Assembly: GCF_020966775.1 (NCBI RefSeq)
Contig: NZ_JAJKFV010000001.1
Span: forward strand, 62,001-126,000
Direction: 5' to 3'
Origin: Rhodopirellula halodulae
Lineage (GTDB): Bacteria; Planctomycetota; Planctomycetia; Pirellulales; Pirellulaceae
DNA length: 64,000 nucleotides
Positions 38,812 through 52,423 of the stretch are shown one piece after another. The position numbers and the translations under genes are program-made. A model generated the notes under the pieces. That model saw only the letters and a program-made list of their open reading frames with translations. It was not told the origin of the DNA and did no database searches. The stretch's first letter is position 1. Each line of letters opens with the position of its first letter.

Positions 38812-40269
38812 TCAAAACTGCTGACGATCGGCCAGCCTCTTTTGCAAGCGTTGCTCCAATCGCTGGACCAGCTCGGGATTGGTTTCCGCAATGTTCGTCG
38901 TCTCATCGGGATCGGAAACGTGGTCGTACAGTTCGCGATGTCCCTTCGGGTGCACAATCAATCGATGCCTGTCCGTTCGGATCGTGGTGCCTTTGGCGTA
39001 AGACACCGCTTCACCATCTGAAGTTTCAGGGCTCTGTAAAACCGGCAGTAGCGATTCGCCATCGATGTCACTCGGTTGAGGAATGTCCGCCAATTCGCAC
39101 AGCGTCGGGAACAAGTCGACCGTTTCCACGATCGCATCGGTTTGCAAGTTGGCAATCGTTGAAGAATCACAAAGGATCAGCGGTGAATGCAGGGACTCCT
39201 CGAACAAAGCATGTTTTCCCCAAATGGCATGTTCGCCCAAGTGCCAACCGTGGTCACCCCACACCACAATGATCGTGGATTCGCGAAGCTTCAGTTCGTT
39301 CAAACGCTGGATGACTTTGCCGACGTTTGCATCGGCGTAGGACACACAAGCCGCGTAGTGTCGGCGAACGGCATCCGCGAAGGCGTCGTCTTGATTCGGG
39401 TTCTTGCCCCAGCGGTTGTATCGCATGAATTCGCCCGAACCATGCCAAGTGGTTTGGCCGGAGGGTTTTGCTGGGTGCGGGATGCCGGGGAGGACCGTGT
39501 TTTCATACGGTTCCATGTGCTCGGCGGGAGCCCCAAAGGGCAGGTGCGGGCGGATGAACCCAACGGCCAAGAAGAATGGTTTTTCGGCTGCGTCCTCAGC
39601 CAGCGTGGCAAGCTCATCCAGCGACGTTTTTAGAATTAAATCATCGGGGTACTTCGCTTCGCCGCCTGCGGATTGGAACACATCCATTTGGCTGGCGTCT
39701 TTGCGAATCTCACCATCGGCCAATCCGTGCATGGCTCCGCGAGGATGTTGCCACGACCCGGTTGGCATGAGGTGCCGGTCCCAAGCACCTGGCATTTCGA
39801 TCTCGTCCTCTTTGTTCCAGTCCGCTCCGCCACGACCGCCGGGATGATGCGAGACTTTGCCGACGGAAACGCTGGTGTACCCATGATCGCGGAACCAACG
39901 TGGCATCGACGGCGTGATGGAACTTGGGTCCTTCTCCATTCGCTTGGCACGTTGAAACAACGCGTGGTTTCCTGATGGCCCATAGCATCCCGTCAGCAAC
40001 GCAAAGCGGGACGCTCCGCAGGTGGGCGCCTGAACAAAGTGGCGATTGAACTGCATGCCATGGCTGGCAAGCGAATCAATGTTGGGGGACGAAACGTAGT
40101 CCGCACCATAGCAACCCAGTTCCGGTCGCAAGTCATCCACACAGATCAGCAGCACGTTCTTGGCTGGCTTTTGCGTCCAACCAACGGACGCGGAAACCAA
40201 GCACATCAAGCTGGCGACAAAACACAGCGTCGCTCGCAACCGAAAGAAACCACTTGCAATGGAAAGCAT
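38812..40269 (-). CDS. Secreted sulfatase, iduronate-2-sulfatase-like
   Basis: The 485-residue protein has a basic N-terminus and hydrophobic signal segment (about residues 10-30) and then the sulfatase core. [18 protein letters not shown] holds metal-binding Asp residues, and C84-G-A-S-R is the formylglycine site in [12 protein letters not shown], where Ala replaces the more common Pro. [21 protein letters not shown] is the late metal motif, as in iduronate-2-sulfatases. It probably removes sulfate from a polysaccharide outside the cytoplasm. ATG 40269 was chosen because it precedes the signal segment. A second sulfatase gene ends 61 bp upstream on the same strand, so they may be co-transcribed. 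Confidence 0.92.
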   Translation of the reverse strand: MLSIASGFFRLRATLCFVASLMCLVSASVGWTQKPAKNVLLICVDDLRPELGCYGADYVSSPNIDSLASHGMQFNRHFVQAPTCGASRFALLTGCYGPSGNHALFQRAKRMEKDPSSITPSMPRWFRDHGYTSVSVGKVSHHPGGRGGADWNKEDEIEMPGAWDRHLMPTGSWQHPRGAMHGLADGEIRKDASQMDVFQSAGGEAKYPDDLILKTSLDELATLAEDAAEKPFFLAVGFIRPHLPFGAPAEHMEPYENTVLPGIPHPAKPSGQTTWHGSGEFMRYNRWGKNPNQDDAFADAVRRHYAACVSYADANVGKVIQRLNELKLRESTIIVVWGDHGWHLGEHAIWGKHALFEESLHSPLILCDSSTIANLQTDAIVETVDLFPTLCELADIPQPSDIDGESLLPVLQSPETSDGEAVSYAKGTTIRTDRHRLIVHPKGHRELYDHVSDPDETTNIAETNPELVQRLEQRLQKRLADRQQF

Positions 40270-40330
40270 GGACGACAAAACCTGGGGAAGGGGTGATGGG
40301 GCGGGGCCCCTACCATACTTCACCCACGCA

Positions 40331-41848
40331 TCACTTGGTGACGCGATCGCGTTTTCGATGATGAAGGAATCGCCGGTGCAGTGCTTCTCTTTGTGTCGCA
40401 TTTTTTTCGGCGAGGTCAACGCTCTCCGCCGGATCGGACTGGAGGTTGTACAGCTCCCACTCCTCGGCGGACTTCGGGGCACCTTGGCCGTACTTGACGA
40501 TTTTCCAGTCGCCATGACGCAGTGCCCAGCGATTGATGCGAGGTTTCCAATTCCAGTAGAGATCTCTCGTTTGGAACGTTTCCGTCACCTGCAACCCGTC
40601 GTTCCAAAACGAAGCACCATCCAGCTTCAAATCGTTCATGTTCGCCTCCGCACCTGCGATCGATGCGAGTGTCGGCAACCAATCCACGATGTGTGTCGGC
40701 GAATCAAATGATCCGGCATCGAGGCGAGCCGGCCAATTCGCGAATCCGGGGACGCGAATGCCGCCTTCCCACACGTCGACCTTTTTGCCGCGAAACGGGA
40801 TGGGTTGGTTAAAGTCCGTGAGCTTCAAATCATCCGGGTAGGCGTTGCCATTCCAGCTTCCTTGCGGGCCGTTGTCGGAGGAGAACAAGATCAGCGTGTT
40901 GTCACGTTTGCCGGTTGCTTCCAGTGTCTCGACAATCTGCCCAATCGCGTGATCCAGGTGATGCACCGCCGCGAGCAACAAGCGTTTTTCCGGATCGGAT
41001 TCTCGTTGGATGTTTCCCTGCGGATCGTTGAACCAGGGAATCTCGTCTTCATCCAGCCATCGGGTCGGATCGTCCGGATCCAATTGCGTTGGGCGATCGA
41101 TGAAACGTCCTCGCTCGTCCAAGGGTGTGTGCACCGCGTGAAAGGGCAGGTACAGAAAGAACGGATTGGCATCGTTCAACTCGATCACTCGAATGGCTTC
41201 GGCCGCGACCAAGTCCGTTGCGTGAGTTCCGTTTTCCGCACCAGGAATTAACTCGTGATCGCGATGCCAGGTGTGCTCGAATTCGCCCGTTCGATAACGG
41301 TGGTCGTACATGCCAACCGCGCCGGCGAAGGAGCCATAGCTGCTATCAAAACCGAAGTGATTGGGACCATGATCAGGATCCGAACCAAGATGCCATTTTC
41401 CAGCTAGGTATGTTCGATAACCGGCTGACCGAAGCAGGCTGGCGATCGTCGGTGTTTCCAGAGGGAAGGCGGGATCGTTGCTGGCTTGCAATGCCGCACC
41501 ACCAAACCGACTCGGGTACCGGCCGGTCATCAATGCTACTCGCGTTGGTGTGCACTGAGGCATCACGTAATGCTGCTGGAACACGACTCCGGTGGACGCC
41601 AGCTCATCGAGATGCGGGCTGTAGACGTTGGGGTTGTTGAATCCGATGTCGCCCCAACCCATGTCATCGGCAAGGATCAACACGATGTTCGGTGGAGCGG
41701 AGGTCGTGTCCGTTGCGTTGGCAGCGTTGATGTTCAGCAGACAACACAACAGTAGAGCGATGCATCGCCTACATGCGGTGGCAATCTGGGGTGCTGATTG
41801 GCCACGAGTTGAGAGCTTGCGGTCGGTACAAAGAGGTTTCAGCGGCAT
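40331..41848 (-). CDS. Secreted sulfatase, arylsulfatase B-like
   Basis: The 505-residue protein has a long basic leader and signal segment ([17 protein letters not shown], about residues 29-45). Its core runs from [19 protein letters not shown] and includes the formylglycine site C99-T-P-T-R in [17 protein letters not shown]. The typical [23 protein letters not shown] and [12 protein letters not shown] motifs follow. The closest known type is arylsulfatase B/N-acetylgalactosamine-4-sulfatase (inference from motifs). CTPTR instead of CxPSR is a known minor variant. It is transcribed ahead of the iduronate-type sulfatase. Confidence 0.92.
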   Translation of the reverse strand: MPLKPLCTDRKLSTRGQSAPQIATACRRCIALLLCCLLNINAANATDTTSAPPNIVLILADDMGWGDIGFNNPNVYSPHLDELASTGVVFQQHYVMPQCTPTRVALMTGRYPSRFGGAALQASNDPAFPLETPTIASLLRSAGYRTYLAGKWHLGSDPDHGPNHFGFDSSYGSFAGAVGMYDHRYRTGEFEHTWHRDHELIPGAENGTHATDLVAAEAIRVIELNDANPFFLYLPFHAVHTPLDERGRFIDRPTQLDPDDPTRWLDEDEIPWFNDPQGNIQRESDPEKRLLLAAVHHLDHAIGQIVETLEATGKRDNTLILFSSDNGPQGSWNGNAYPDDLKLTDFNQPIPFRGKKVDVWEGGIRVPGFANWPARLDAGSFDSPTHIVDWLPTLASIAGAEANMNDLKLDGASFWNDGLQVTETFQTRDLYWNWKPRINRWALRHGDWKIVKYGQGAPKSAEEWELYNLQSDPAESVDLAEKNATQREALHRRFLHHRKRDRVTK

Positions 41849-42005
41849 TTCAGGTCTCCTTGGTCGTCAGCATACACCGACTAGAAACCGGAGACGCACC
41901 TTGGTGGCTCTGCTGTCAAAGCAACAAACGCGAGACTCCGTCCAAACGAAGGCTCGCGTTTTGCGTTGCGACAGTTGAGGTAGCGGGATGCTGGTTGAAA
42001 CGAGT

Positions 42006-42722
42006 TCAACGTCGGTTCAAGAAGCTTTGCAACAACGTCAGCCCGATCGCTGCTCCTTCAGGCATTGATGGATGCGAAGGAATTGCGGCTCGGTAGTTTC
42101 CGGGCGTGGGCAGATCGCGACGAAAGTCGTTTCGTGGACTTCCGCGATAGAAGTCACGAGGGTCGGGGGCACGGGAGGTGCGGTTCAGCGAACCGCGGTA
42201 CGGGTACGCAACTGGTTTGCTGCTGCGATAAGGCGAGATGCCGTACGCCGCACCGTGGTCCAAGCCGCACGTTCCGGGCCGCCCGACCACATAGGGTTGC
42301 ACGTAAGCCATTTGCTGCTGGACGAACGCGAATGCGGACAGAACATCATTCCAACATGGTGACAATCGTTCGGCGATGATCGGGCAGCGGCTTCCGAAAA
42401 CGGCTCGTTCGGTTTGCGATTGCAGGAATTGAGCTTGGTTGTACTCCTGGGCCAATCGATAGGTGCGATCGGGATGACGTGCCGCTGAGCGAAGATCGCT
42501 GGTTTGATCTTCGAAGTCGTCGATCAGGCGGAGGACATCACGGTCAATCGTGCGGACACGACGGGCTTCGTCTTCGAAATGGCTGACCGCGTCGCGGTAG
42601 CGATCCGTTGCGTCGTACAAAGGCGAGTTGTGCCCGGCTTGTGCGGTCTGCGAACCAGCAACCACGGAAAAGATGGCGGCGAAGAGGGGGGCGACGACGA
42701 AAATCCCAATCGAGCGTGTCAT
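42006..42722 (-). CDS. Secreted protein of unknown function
   Basis: The 238-residue protein has a clear signal peptide (MTRSIGIFVVAPLFAAIFSVVAGS with a TAQA cleavage site near residue 30). The mature part is helical up to about residue 125 (heptad-like around DAVSHFEDEARRVRTIDRDV and DDFEDQTSDLRSAA). It then turns Pro/Arg/Tyr-rich and probably disordered. Two Cys pairs may form disulfides. I do not recognise the family; helical secreted proteins of this kind are common in planctomycetes. It lies between sulfatase genes, 157 bp from the next one on its strand, which may be chance. ATG 42722 was chosen over TTG 42734. Confidence 0.7.
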   Translation of the reverse strand: MTRSIGIFVVAPLFAAIFSVVAGSQTAQAGHNSPLYDATDRYRDAVSHFEDEARRVRTIDRDVLRLIDDFEDQTSDLRSAARHPDRTYRLAQEYNQAQFLQSQTERAVFGSRCPIIAERLSPCWNDVLSAFAFVQQQMAYVQPYVVGRPGTCGLDHGAAYGISPYRSSKPVAYPYRGSLNRTSRAPDPRDFYRGSPRNDFRRDLPTPGNYRAAIPSHPSMPEGAAIGLTLLQSFLNRR

Positions 42723-43086
42723 TTGAAAATCCAATCTGGTTTAAGGAGAAGCCTTCCGTGATCCATTCCCCGACATCCTCATCGAGTGTCAGCAGGAAAA
42801 TGCGATCGAGATGCCAATCTGCCCGGTGAAATCCAGCGTTGGTTGGTAAGTCGTTTTATACGAATGGTTTGCGTGAATTCGTTTCGTTCGAAAACCGCTT
42901 GAGTGCCCCAGCAGGAGTGTTGTCGCTTTGATGTCAGTGTCATCTTGTTGATAAGCCAGTTTGAGACAGTTGGGCGAAGTCTATGTATTTTGGGGTCGCT
43001 GTTTGCATGGTTTCTTTCTGCGGGACTACATTGATGGGCCGCATTTGTATTGCCGCATGAAATTCCCTCTACGAAGAGTTCTCCGC
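42723..43086. other. 364-bp divergent intergenic region
   Basis: It separates the secreted-protein gene from the divergent sulfatase. It should contain both promoters, but I see no clear boxes, repeats or hairpins that I could defend. If the sulfatase starts at ATG 43057, the gap is 334 bp. Confidence 0.4.
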
Positions 43087-44751
43087 ATGTCGTTTCTCTC
43101 GAGCGAGCCCAGCTCGTCCCGGTCCATCTCGCTGTCGCGGACGGAGGCTGCTTCTCTTTCCTCGTTGGACTTCGGCTCGCTGCGGGCCTGTTTTGTCTTG
43201 ATGTTGGCGGTCATCGGATGGATGCTGTTGGCATCGATCGCGTCCGGCGAAGAGTCACGACCCAACGTGGTGTTGATTTTGGTTGATGACTTGGGGCTGC
43301 ATGACATCGGCATCGAGGGCAGCAAGTTTCATCAAACGCCACACATCGATGCGTTGGCCGAACGCGGCATGCGATTCACCGCTGGCTATGCCAACTGCCG
43401 CGTGTGCAGTCCTTCGCGAGCCAGCATTCAACTCGGTCAGTACACGGCTCGTCACGGAATCACCGATTGGATTGGTGCCGCATCGGGAAAGAACTTCAAT
43501 CGTGGTGATGAACTGTTGCCCGCCGAGTACGTGCGTGAACTCCCTGCCGAGGACGTGACCTTGCCCGAAGCACTTCGCGAGGCGGGCTACACGACGTTCT
43601 TCGCTGGTAAATGGCACTTGGGCGGTGATGGATCGTTGCCAACCGATCATGGTTTTGACATCAATATCGGCGGCCATCACCGAGGCAGCCCTCCCGGTGG
43701 TTTCTTTGCTCCCTTCAAAAACCCATTGATGGAAGATGGTCCCGATGGCGAATCGCTGACGCGACGTTTGGGCAAAGACACGGCGTCGTTCATCGAGCAG
43801 CAAGGCGACAAACCTTACTTTGCCATGCTGTCGTTTTATGCCGTTCACGGACCGATCCAAACCTCGCAAGAGTTGTGGCAGAAGTACCGCGAGTCGGCAC
43901 CGCCCGCTCCCGCCGATGGTAACCGTTTTCTCGTCGATCGGACGTTGCCGGTTCGTCAGATCCAAGACAATCCGGTCTATGCGGGAATGATGGAAACGTT
44001 GGACAACGCGGTCGGCGACGTGATGAAAGCCGTGGAGGCATCCGGAAAAGCCGACAATACGTTGGTCATTTTCACCGGTGACAACGGAGGCGTTTCCTCC
44101 GGCGATGCGTACTCGACCAGCAACTTGCCTCACCGTGGTGGCAAAGGCCGGCAATGGGAAGGCGGGCTGCGTGAGCCGTACTACGTCTCGATGCCCGCAC
44201 GCATTGCCGCCGGTTCCACTTCGGACGTTCCCGTCATGGGATCGGATTTTTACCCAACGATCTTGGACGTTTGTGGTTTGCCGCTTCGTCCGGAACAACA
44301 CAAGGACGGTGATTCATTGGAAACCGTTTTGGTCAAGGGTGAGGATCCTTCGCTCCATGACCGAGCGTTGGTTTGGCATTACCCACACTACGGCAATCAA
44401 GGTGGCGAGCCATCGTCGATCATTCGTGTTGGTGAGTACAAGCTGATTCACTACCACCTGGGTTCCAAAGACGAGCTGTATCATTTGCCCAGTGACATCG
44501 GCGAGCAAAACGATTTGGCATCGCAACAGCCCGAACGTGTTGCCAAAATGCGTGAGCAATTGATGGCCTATCTCAAATCGGTTGACGCAAAGTTCCCCGA
44601 GCCGGATCCGCGGTTTGATCCAGAGAAGGCCAAGCAGCGATGGGCCAAGATTCAAGGTCCGCAAAAAGAGCGTTTGGAAAAACGCGAAGCCGCCATGTTG
44701 CAACCGAACTGGCAGCCCAATCCGACTTGGTGGGGAAGCACCGTCGACTGA
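43087..44751 (+). CDS. Secreted sulfatase, arylsulfatase A-like
   Basis: The 554-residue protein has a Ser-rich leader and signal segment (FVLMLAVIGWMLLASIASG, about residues 36-54). The sulfatase core follows: RPNVVLILVDDLGLHDIGIEG, the canonical formylglycine site C107-S-P-S-R, TFFAGKWHLGG, FAMLSFYAVHGP and VIFTGDNGGVSSGD. The C-terminus ends with a basic, Trp-rich tail. It probably desulfates a polysaccharide in the periplasm or outside. ATG 43087 and ATG 43057 are both possible starts; neither has a clear ribosome-binding site. It reads away from the two other sulfatases. The next gene follows 74 bp later. Confidence 0.92.
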   Translation: MSFLSSEPSSSRSISLSRTEAASLSSLDFGSLRACFVLMLAVIGWMLLASIASGEESRPNVVLILVDDLGLHDIGIEGSKFHQTPHIDALAERGMRFTAGYANCRVCSPSRASIQLGQYTARHGITDWIGAASGKNFNRGDELLPAEYVRELPAEDVTLPEALREAGYTTFFAGKWHLGGDGSLPTDHGFDINIGGHHRGSPPGGFFAPFKNPLMEDGPDGESLTRRLGKDTASFIEQQGDKPYFAMLSFYAVHGPIQTSQELWQKYRESAPPAPADGNRFLVDRTLPVRQIQDNPVYAGMMETLDNAVGDVMKAVEASGKADNTLVIFTGDNGGVSSGDAYSTSNLPHRGGKGRQWEGGLREPYYVSMPARIAAGSTSDVPVMGSDFYPTILDVCGLPLRPEQHKDGDSLETVLVKGEDPSLHDRALVWHYPHYGNQGGEPSSIIRVGEYKLIHYHLGSKDELYHLPSDIGEQNDLASQQPERVAKMREQLMAYLKSVDAKFPEPDPRFDPEKAKQRWAKIQGPQKERLEKREAAMLQPNWQPNPTWWGSTVD

Positions 44752-44825
44752 GCTGGGGGCCCAACGCGACTCCGTTCAGTGACTGCACTCGCTGAATCAA
44801 CTTCCGTTTTCAATCGATATCGCGA

Positions 44826-45941
44826 ATGACGACCTGCGACACCGCAACCCGTTCGCGATCGAGGTGGGATCAACTGCCGTGGTTGTTTTCACCGGCGGTG
44901 GATCTGGCGACGTTCGGTGGCAGTGCCGCGGTCGCGCTCGCAATGTTGCCGGTCGGAGCGGCGCTGGGATTGTTGCACGGTGACACTCCCGGTTGGACTT
45001 GGGTGGCGACGATCCTGCTGATTGATGTCGCTCACGTTTACGCCACCGGTTTTCGCGTTTACTTCGATGGTCAAGAGCTACGCAAACGCCCGTGGCTCTA
45101 CGGGCTGACTCCGTTGCTCGCGTTTGTGGTGGGCGCCGCGATTTACAGCGAGAGTGTGACGCTGTTCTGGTCCGTGTTGGCGTATCTGGCTGTCTTTCAT
45201 TTCATTCGCCAGCAATATGGCTGGGTCGCGCTGTATCGATCCAGGGCGAACGATCGCGAACGAGCCGGATGGTGGATCGACGCGTCTGCGATTTATCTGG
45301 CGACGCTTTATCCACTGATTCATTGGCACGCGAATCTGCCGAAGCATTTCTGGTGGTTCGCGGAGGGCGATTTCATCCGGTTGCCATCCGCGATGGCGAC
45401 CATCGCGATGCCGGTCTACTGGATCAGTATGTTGGCGTACGCCGCACGTAGCCTGGTTCGAGGGTTTCGCGACGGTGATTGGAACCCCGGAAAGGATTTG
45501 GTGGTGCTGACTACGGCGGTGTGCTGGTACGTGGGGATCATCACGTTCAATTCCGACTACGCCTTCACCGTCACCAACGTGATCATCCACGGCGTGCCGT
45601 ACATGGTGCTGATTTATTGGTACCGTTGGTGCCGCGAGGTTGCAGAGAACGAAAAATCTCATTCCTTAGCTGGGCGGGGCTCTCGATGGGGAACGACTGC
45701 GGGGCGGGTGGCTTTGTTTTTGGGGGTGGTCTGGATCTTGGCGTACGCTGAAGAACTCTTTTGGGACTTCGGTGTCTGGCACGAACGCGGTTGGCTGTTT
45801 GGATGGCTGCCCGGCCAGCGGGGACGGTCCGAATGGGGCGAGGAAGCTGGCGTTTGGCTGGCCCCCGCCTTGGCGGTGCCCCAGATCACGCATTACGTTC
45901 TGGATGGATTTTTGTGGCGGCGACGACAAAGGGATGCTTGA
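44826..45941 (+). CDS. Conserved polytopic membrane protein with His motifs
   Basis: The 371-residue protein has about eight membrane helices. Conserved-looking His and Asp residues sit at helix ends: DVAHVYATGFRVYFD (about residues 66-80), FHFIRQQYGWVALYR, IHWHANLPKHFWW, NVIIHGVPYMVLIYWY and the late THYVLDGFLWRR. Spaced His/Asp clusters at one membrane face suggest a metal site, as in membrane hydroxylases, desaturases or carotenoid-cleaving membrane enzymes. I do not recognise the family, and the function is open. Its stop overlaps the start of the GH63-like gene by one base (TGATG), so both are probably translated together. Confidence 0.7.
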   Translation: MTTCDTATRSRSRWDQLPWLFSPAVDLATFGGSAAVALAMLPVGAALGLLHGDTPGWTWVATILLIDVAHVYATGFRVYFDGQELRKRPWLYGLTPLLAFVVGAAIYSESVTLFWSVLAYLAVFHFIRQQYGWVALYRSRANDRERAGWWIDASAIYLATLYPLIHWHANLPKHFWWFAEGDFIRLPSAMATIAMPVYWISMLAYAARSLVRGFRDGDWNPGKDLVVLTTAVCWYVGIITFNSDYAFTVTNVIIHGVPYMVLIYWYRWCREVAENEKSHSLAGRGSRWGTTAGRVALFLGVVWILAYAEELFWDFGVWHERGWLFGWLPGQRGRSEWGEEAGVWLAPALAVPQITHYVLDGFLWRRRQRDA

Positions 45942-48613
45942 TGAACACGGCCGAACACCAGCGATTGGACGAAGACGAGCGACGCGAGCGGAACTGGAAA
46001 CGTTGGGGGCCTTATCTGTCCGAACGCCAATGGGGCACCGTTCGGGAGGATTACTCCGAAGGCGGGAATTCTTGGAGTGATTTCCCGCACGATCATGCTC
46101 GCAGTCGTGCGTATCGTTGGGGCGAGGACGGTTTGCTGGGGTTCAGCGATCGTCAGTGCCGGATGTGTTTTTCGGTCGCGTTGTGGAACGATAACGACAC
46201 GATCTTGAAAGAACGACTGTTTGGATTGACCGGTCCCGAAGGCAACCATGGCGAAGACGTCAAGGAACTGTATTACTACTTGGATTCAACGCCGACGCAT
46301 TCCTATGCCAAGGCGATGTATCGCTATCCACAGCAGCGATATCCCTATCGCGAATTGGTTGCCGAAAATCAAAAGCGAGGTTTGCACGATCGCGAGTACG
46401 AATTGCTTGATAGCGGTGTGCTCGATGACAACAGGTTCTTTGACGTCACCGCGACTTACGCGAAGGAATCTGAGAACGACGTACTGATTGAAATTGTGGT
46501 CACCAACCATGGGCCGGAAGAACACGAGATCGCGGTTCTGCCAACATTGTGGTTCCGTAACACTTGGGTTTGGGGCTGTGCCCACGAAGGATGCACGGCC
46601 AAACCCACCATCCAGGCGATCGATTCACACGTGGTGCAAACTCGCCACGACACGCTCGAGCCTTTTGTTTGTTCGTTTGAGAACCAGCCGGGCAGCGAAC
46701 TGCTGTTCACCGAGAACGAAACCAACATGGAAGAGTTGTTCGACGGAGAGAACTTTTCGCCGTACACCAAGGACGCCTTTCACCGCTATGTGATCCATGG
46801 CGAAAAAGAGTCGGTCAATCCCAAACGCCACGGAACCAAAGTGGCGGGATTGTATCGATGGAAGCTCAAGCCGGGCGAGACCCAGCGGGTTCGTGTTCGG
46901 TTGACGATCAAAGACATGGCGGGGGAATTTCATCCGGATGTGGCGGACGAGTTTGACCAAATCTTGCAAACGCGGCGCGAGGAGGCGGATGCGTTCTACC
47001 AAACGGTGCTGCCGTCAAAAGCCACCGACGAACAGCGTTTGGTCTCACGCCAAGCTTACGCGGGACTGATGTGGACCAAGCAGTTCTATCACTACATCGT
47101 CGCGGATTGGTTGGATGGTGACCGGGATGTGATGACGCCTCCGGAGGCTCGGCATCAAGGGCGAAACAAGGATTGGCGACACCTCTATGCACGGGATGTG
47201 CTGTCGATGCCGGACAAATGGGAATACCCTTGGTTCGCCGCGTGGGATTTGGCGTTCCACATGATTCCCGCCGCGCGCATTGACCCCGCGTTTGCGAAGA
47301 AGCAACTAATGGTGCTGCTGCGCGAGTGGTACATGCATCCCAACGGTCAGCTTCCGGCGTACGAGTTTTACTTCGATGATGTGAATCCGCCTGTGCATGC
47401 TTGGGCGTGTTTGCGAGTCTTCCAAATGGAAGCCGAAACGGGCAAACGTGACTACAAGTTTCTCTCGCAAGCGTTCCAGCGTTTGCTGCTGAACTTCACT
47501 TGGTGGGTCAACCGAGTCGATAGCAACGGTGACAATGTTTTCGCGGGCGGATTCCTTGGTCTGGATAACATCGGCGTGTTCGACCGCAGCAAAGGATTGC
47601 CCGAAGGTGCGGAGTTGGAACAGGCTGACGGCACCGCGTGGATGGCGTTCTACAGCGGCACGATGATGTCGATGGCACTCGAGCTGGCTCGTCACGATCG
47701 CTCGTACTCCGACATGGCCTCGAAGTTCTTGGACCACTTCATTCGCATTGTTGACGCGATGAACGGAGGCGAAAGCGGTGGGTTGTGGGATGAGGAAGAC
47801 GGTTTCTATTACGACCAACTGAAAATCGATGGTGAGACCTATCCGATGCGAGTCAAATCGCTGGTTGGGTTGCTGCCGTTGATCGCGGTGGAAATTCTGG
47901 ACGAGGACTTGCTCGACGATTTGCCGGGGTTCCGCAATCGACTCGAATGGTTCTTGAACAACCGCCATGACTTGGTGCAGCACATCACGTTTTGCCAAAC
48001 GACCAAACGTCATCGCCGGATGTTGATCTCGATCCCGACGAAGGAACGTCTGGAGCGGGTATTGAAAGTGTTGCTGGATGAGTCCGAATTCCTGTCGAAC
48101 TATGGCATTCGTTCGCTATCGAAAAAGCACGAAACGGAACCGTTCAAGGTCACCGTCCGCGGGCAAGAGCACACGGTGGCGTATGTTCCGGGTGAGTCGG
48201 ACAGTTGGATGTTCGGTGGCAACAGCAATTGGCGAGGTCCGATTTGGTTTCCAACCAATTACCTGTTGATCGAAGCGATCGAGCGATATCACGAGTTCTA
48301 CGGTGACGATATCGAGATCGAGTGCCCGGTGGGTTCGGGGCAGAAAATGAATTTGTTGCAGGTTGCCGACGAATTGAACCGTCGTCTGTCGAATATCTTT
48401 TTGTCGCCCGAAGAAGGTGGTTCGCGACCCTGTTTGACGGGAAGCGGTATGAAGAGTGACGAATCGCTCTGGCAAGATCAGGTGCTGTTCTACGAGTACT
48501 TTCACGGTGACACGGGCGAAGGTTTAGGGGCCAGCCATCAAACGGGGTGGACCGCGCTAATTGCGACATGCATTGAACACTTGCACGGCCGCATTATCGA
48601 AGGCGTTGAGTAG
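45941..48613 (+). CDS. GH63-like glucosidase
   Basis: The 890-residue protein resembles the GH63 (processing alpha-glucosidase/mannosylglycerate hydrolase) group. The N-terminal half is a beta-sandwich; the C-terminal half is an (alpha/alpha)6 barrel. It includes KWEYPWFAAWDLAFHMIP, with the general-acid Asp region, WDEEDGFYYDQL and NWRGPIWFPTNYL, which carries a typical active-site loop. There is no signal peptide, so it should act in the cytoplasm on an alpha-glucoside or glucosylated product. Start ATG 45941 is coupled to the membrane-protein gene by TGATG. The longer upstream frame is a shadow of that gene. Confidence 0.85.
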   Translation: MNTAEHQRLDEDERRERNWKRWGPYLSERQWGTVREDYSEGGNSWSDFPHDHARSRAYRWGEDGLLGFSDRQCRMCFSVALWNDNDTILKERLFGLTGPEGNHGEDVKELYYYLDSTPTHSYAKAMYRYPQQRYPYRELVAENQKRGLHDREYELLDSGVLDDNRFFDVTATYAKESENDVLIEIVVTNHGPEEHEIAVLPTLWFRNTWVWGCAHEGCTAKPTIQAIDSHVVQTRHDTLEPFVCSFENQPGSELLFTENETNMEELFDGENFSPYTKDAFHRYVIHGEKESVNPKRHGTKVAGLYRWKLKPGETQRVRVRLTIKDMAGEFHPDVADEFDQILQTRREEADAFYQTVLPSKATDEQRLVSRQAYAGLMWTKQFYHYIVADWLDGDRDVMTPPEARHQGRNKDWRHLYARDVLSMPDKWEYPWFAAWDLAFHMIPAARIDPAFAKKQLMVLLREWYMHPNGQLPAYEFYFDDVNPPVHAWACLRVFQMEAETGKRDYKFLSQAFQRLLLNFTWWVNRVDSNGDNVFAGGFLGLDNIGVFDRSKGLPEGAELEQADGTAWMAFYSGTMMSMALELARHDRSYSDMASKFLDHFIRIVDAMNGGESGGLWDEEDGFYYDQLKIDGETYPMRVKSLVGLLPLIAVEILDEDLLDDLPGFRNRLEWFLNNRHDLVQHITFCQTTKRHRRMLISIPTKERLERVLKVLLDESEFLSNYGIRSLSKKHETEPFKVTVRGQEHTVAYVPGESDSWMFGGNSNWRGPIWFPTNYLLIEAIERYHEFYGDDIEIECPVGSGQKMNLLQVADELNRRLSNIFLSPEEGGSRPCLTGSGMKSDESLWQDQVLFYEYFHGDTGEGLGASHQTGWTALIATCIEHLHGRIIEGVE

Positions 48614-48759
48614 CCGAGGCATCGAAACGAGCGATGATGGGGAGTCGAAACCGGTTCCAAACCAGCAATTGATTTTGTGCATGGTCCGGTGCACCTTCCA
48701 TTGCTGAACGGCCATTGGGAAACGTGTAGATTAGCGAGTCAGCATTGACTCCCCACGCA

Positions 48760-52269
<3,510 letters not shown>

Positions 52270-52423
52270 CGACACCGAGTGACGCGGTTGAGTCCGCCGA
52301 TTGCACTCCAATGCGTCCTCCGGTGCCGTTGTTCTGGTCACGGGGCGACGAAAACGGGAACATCCGATACGCTTTTGGGAAATTCCCGCCTCCTGGAACC
52401 CTGAGCAATCGGAACCTTCTACC

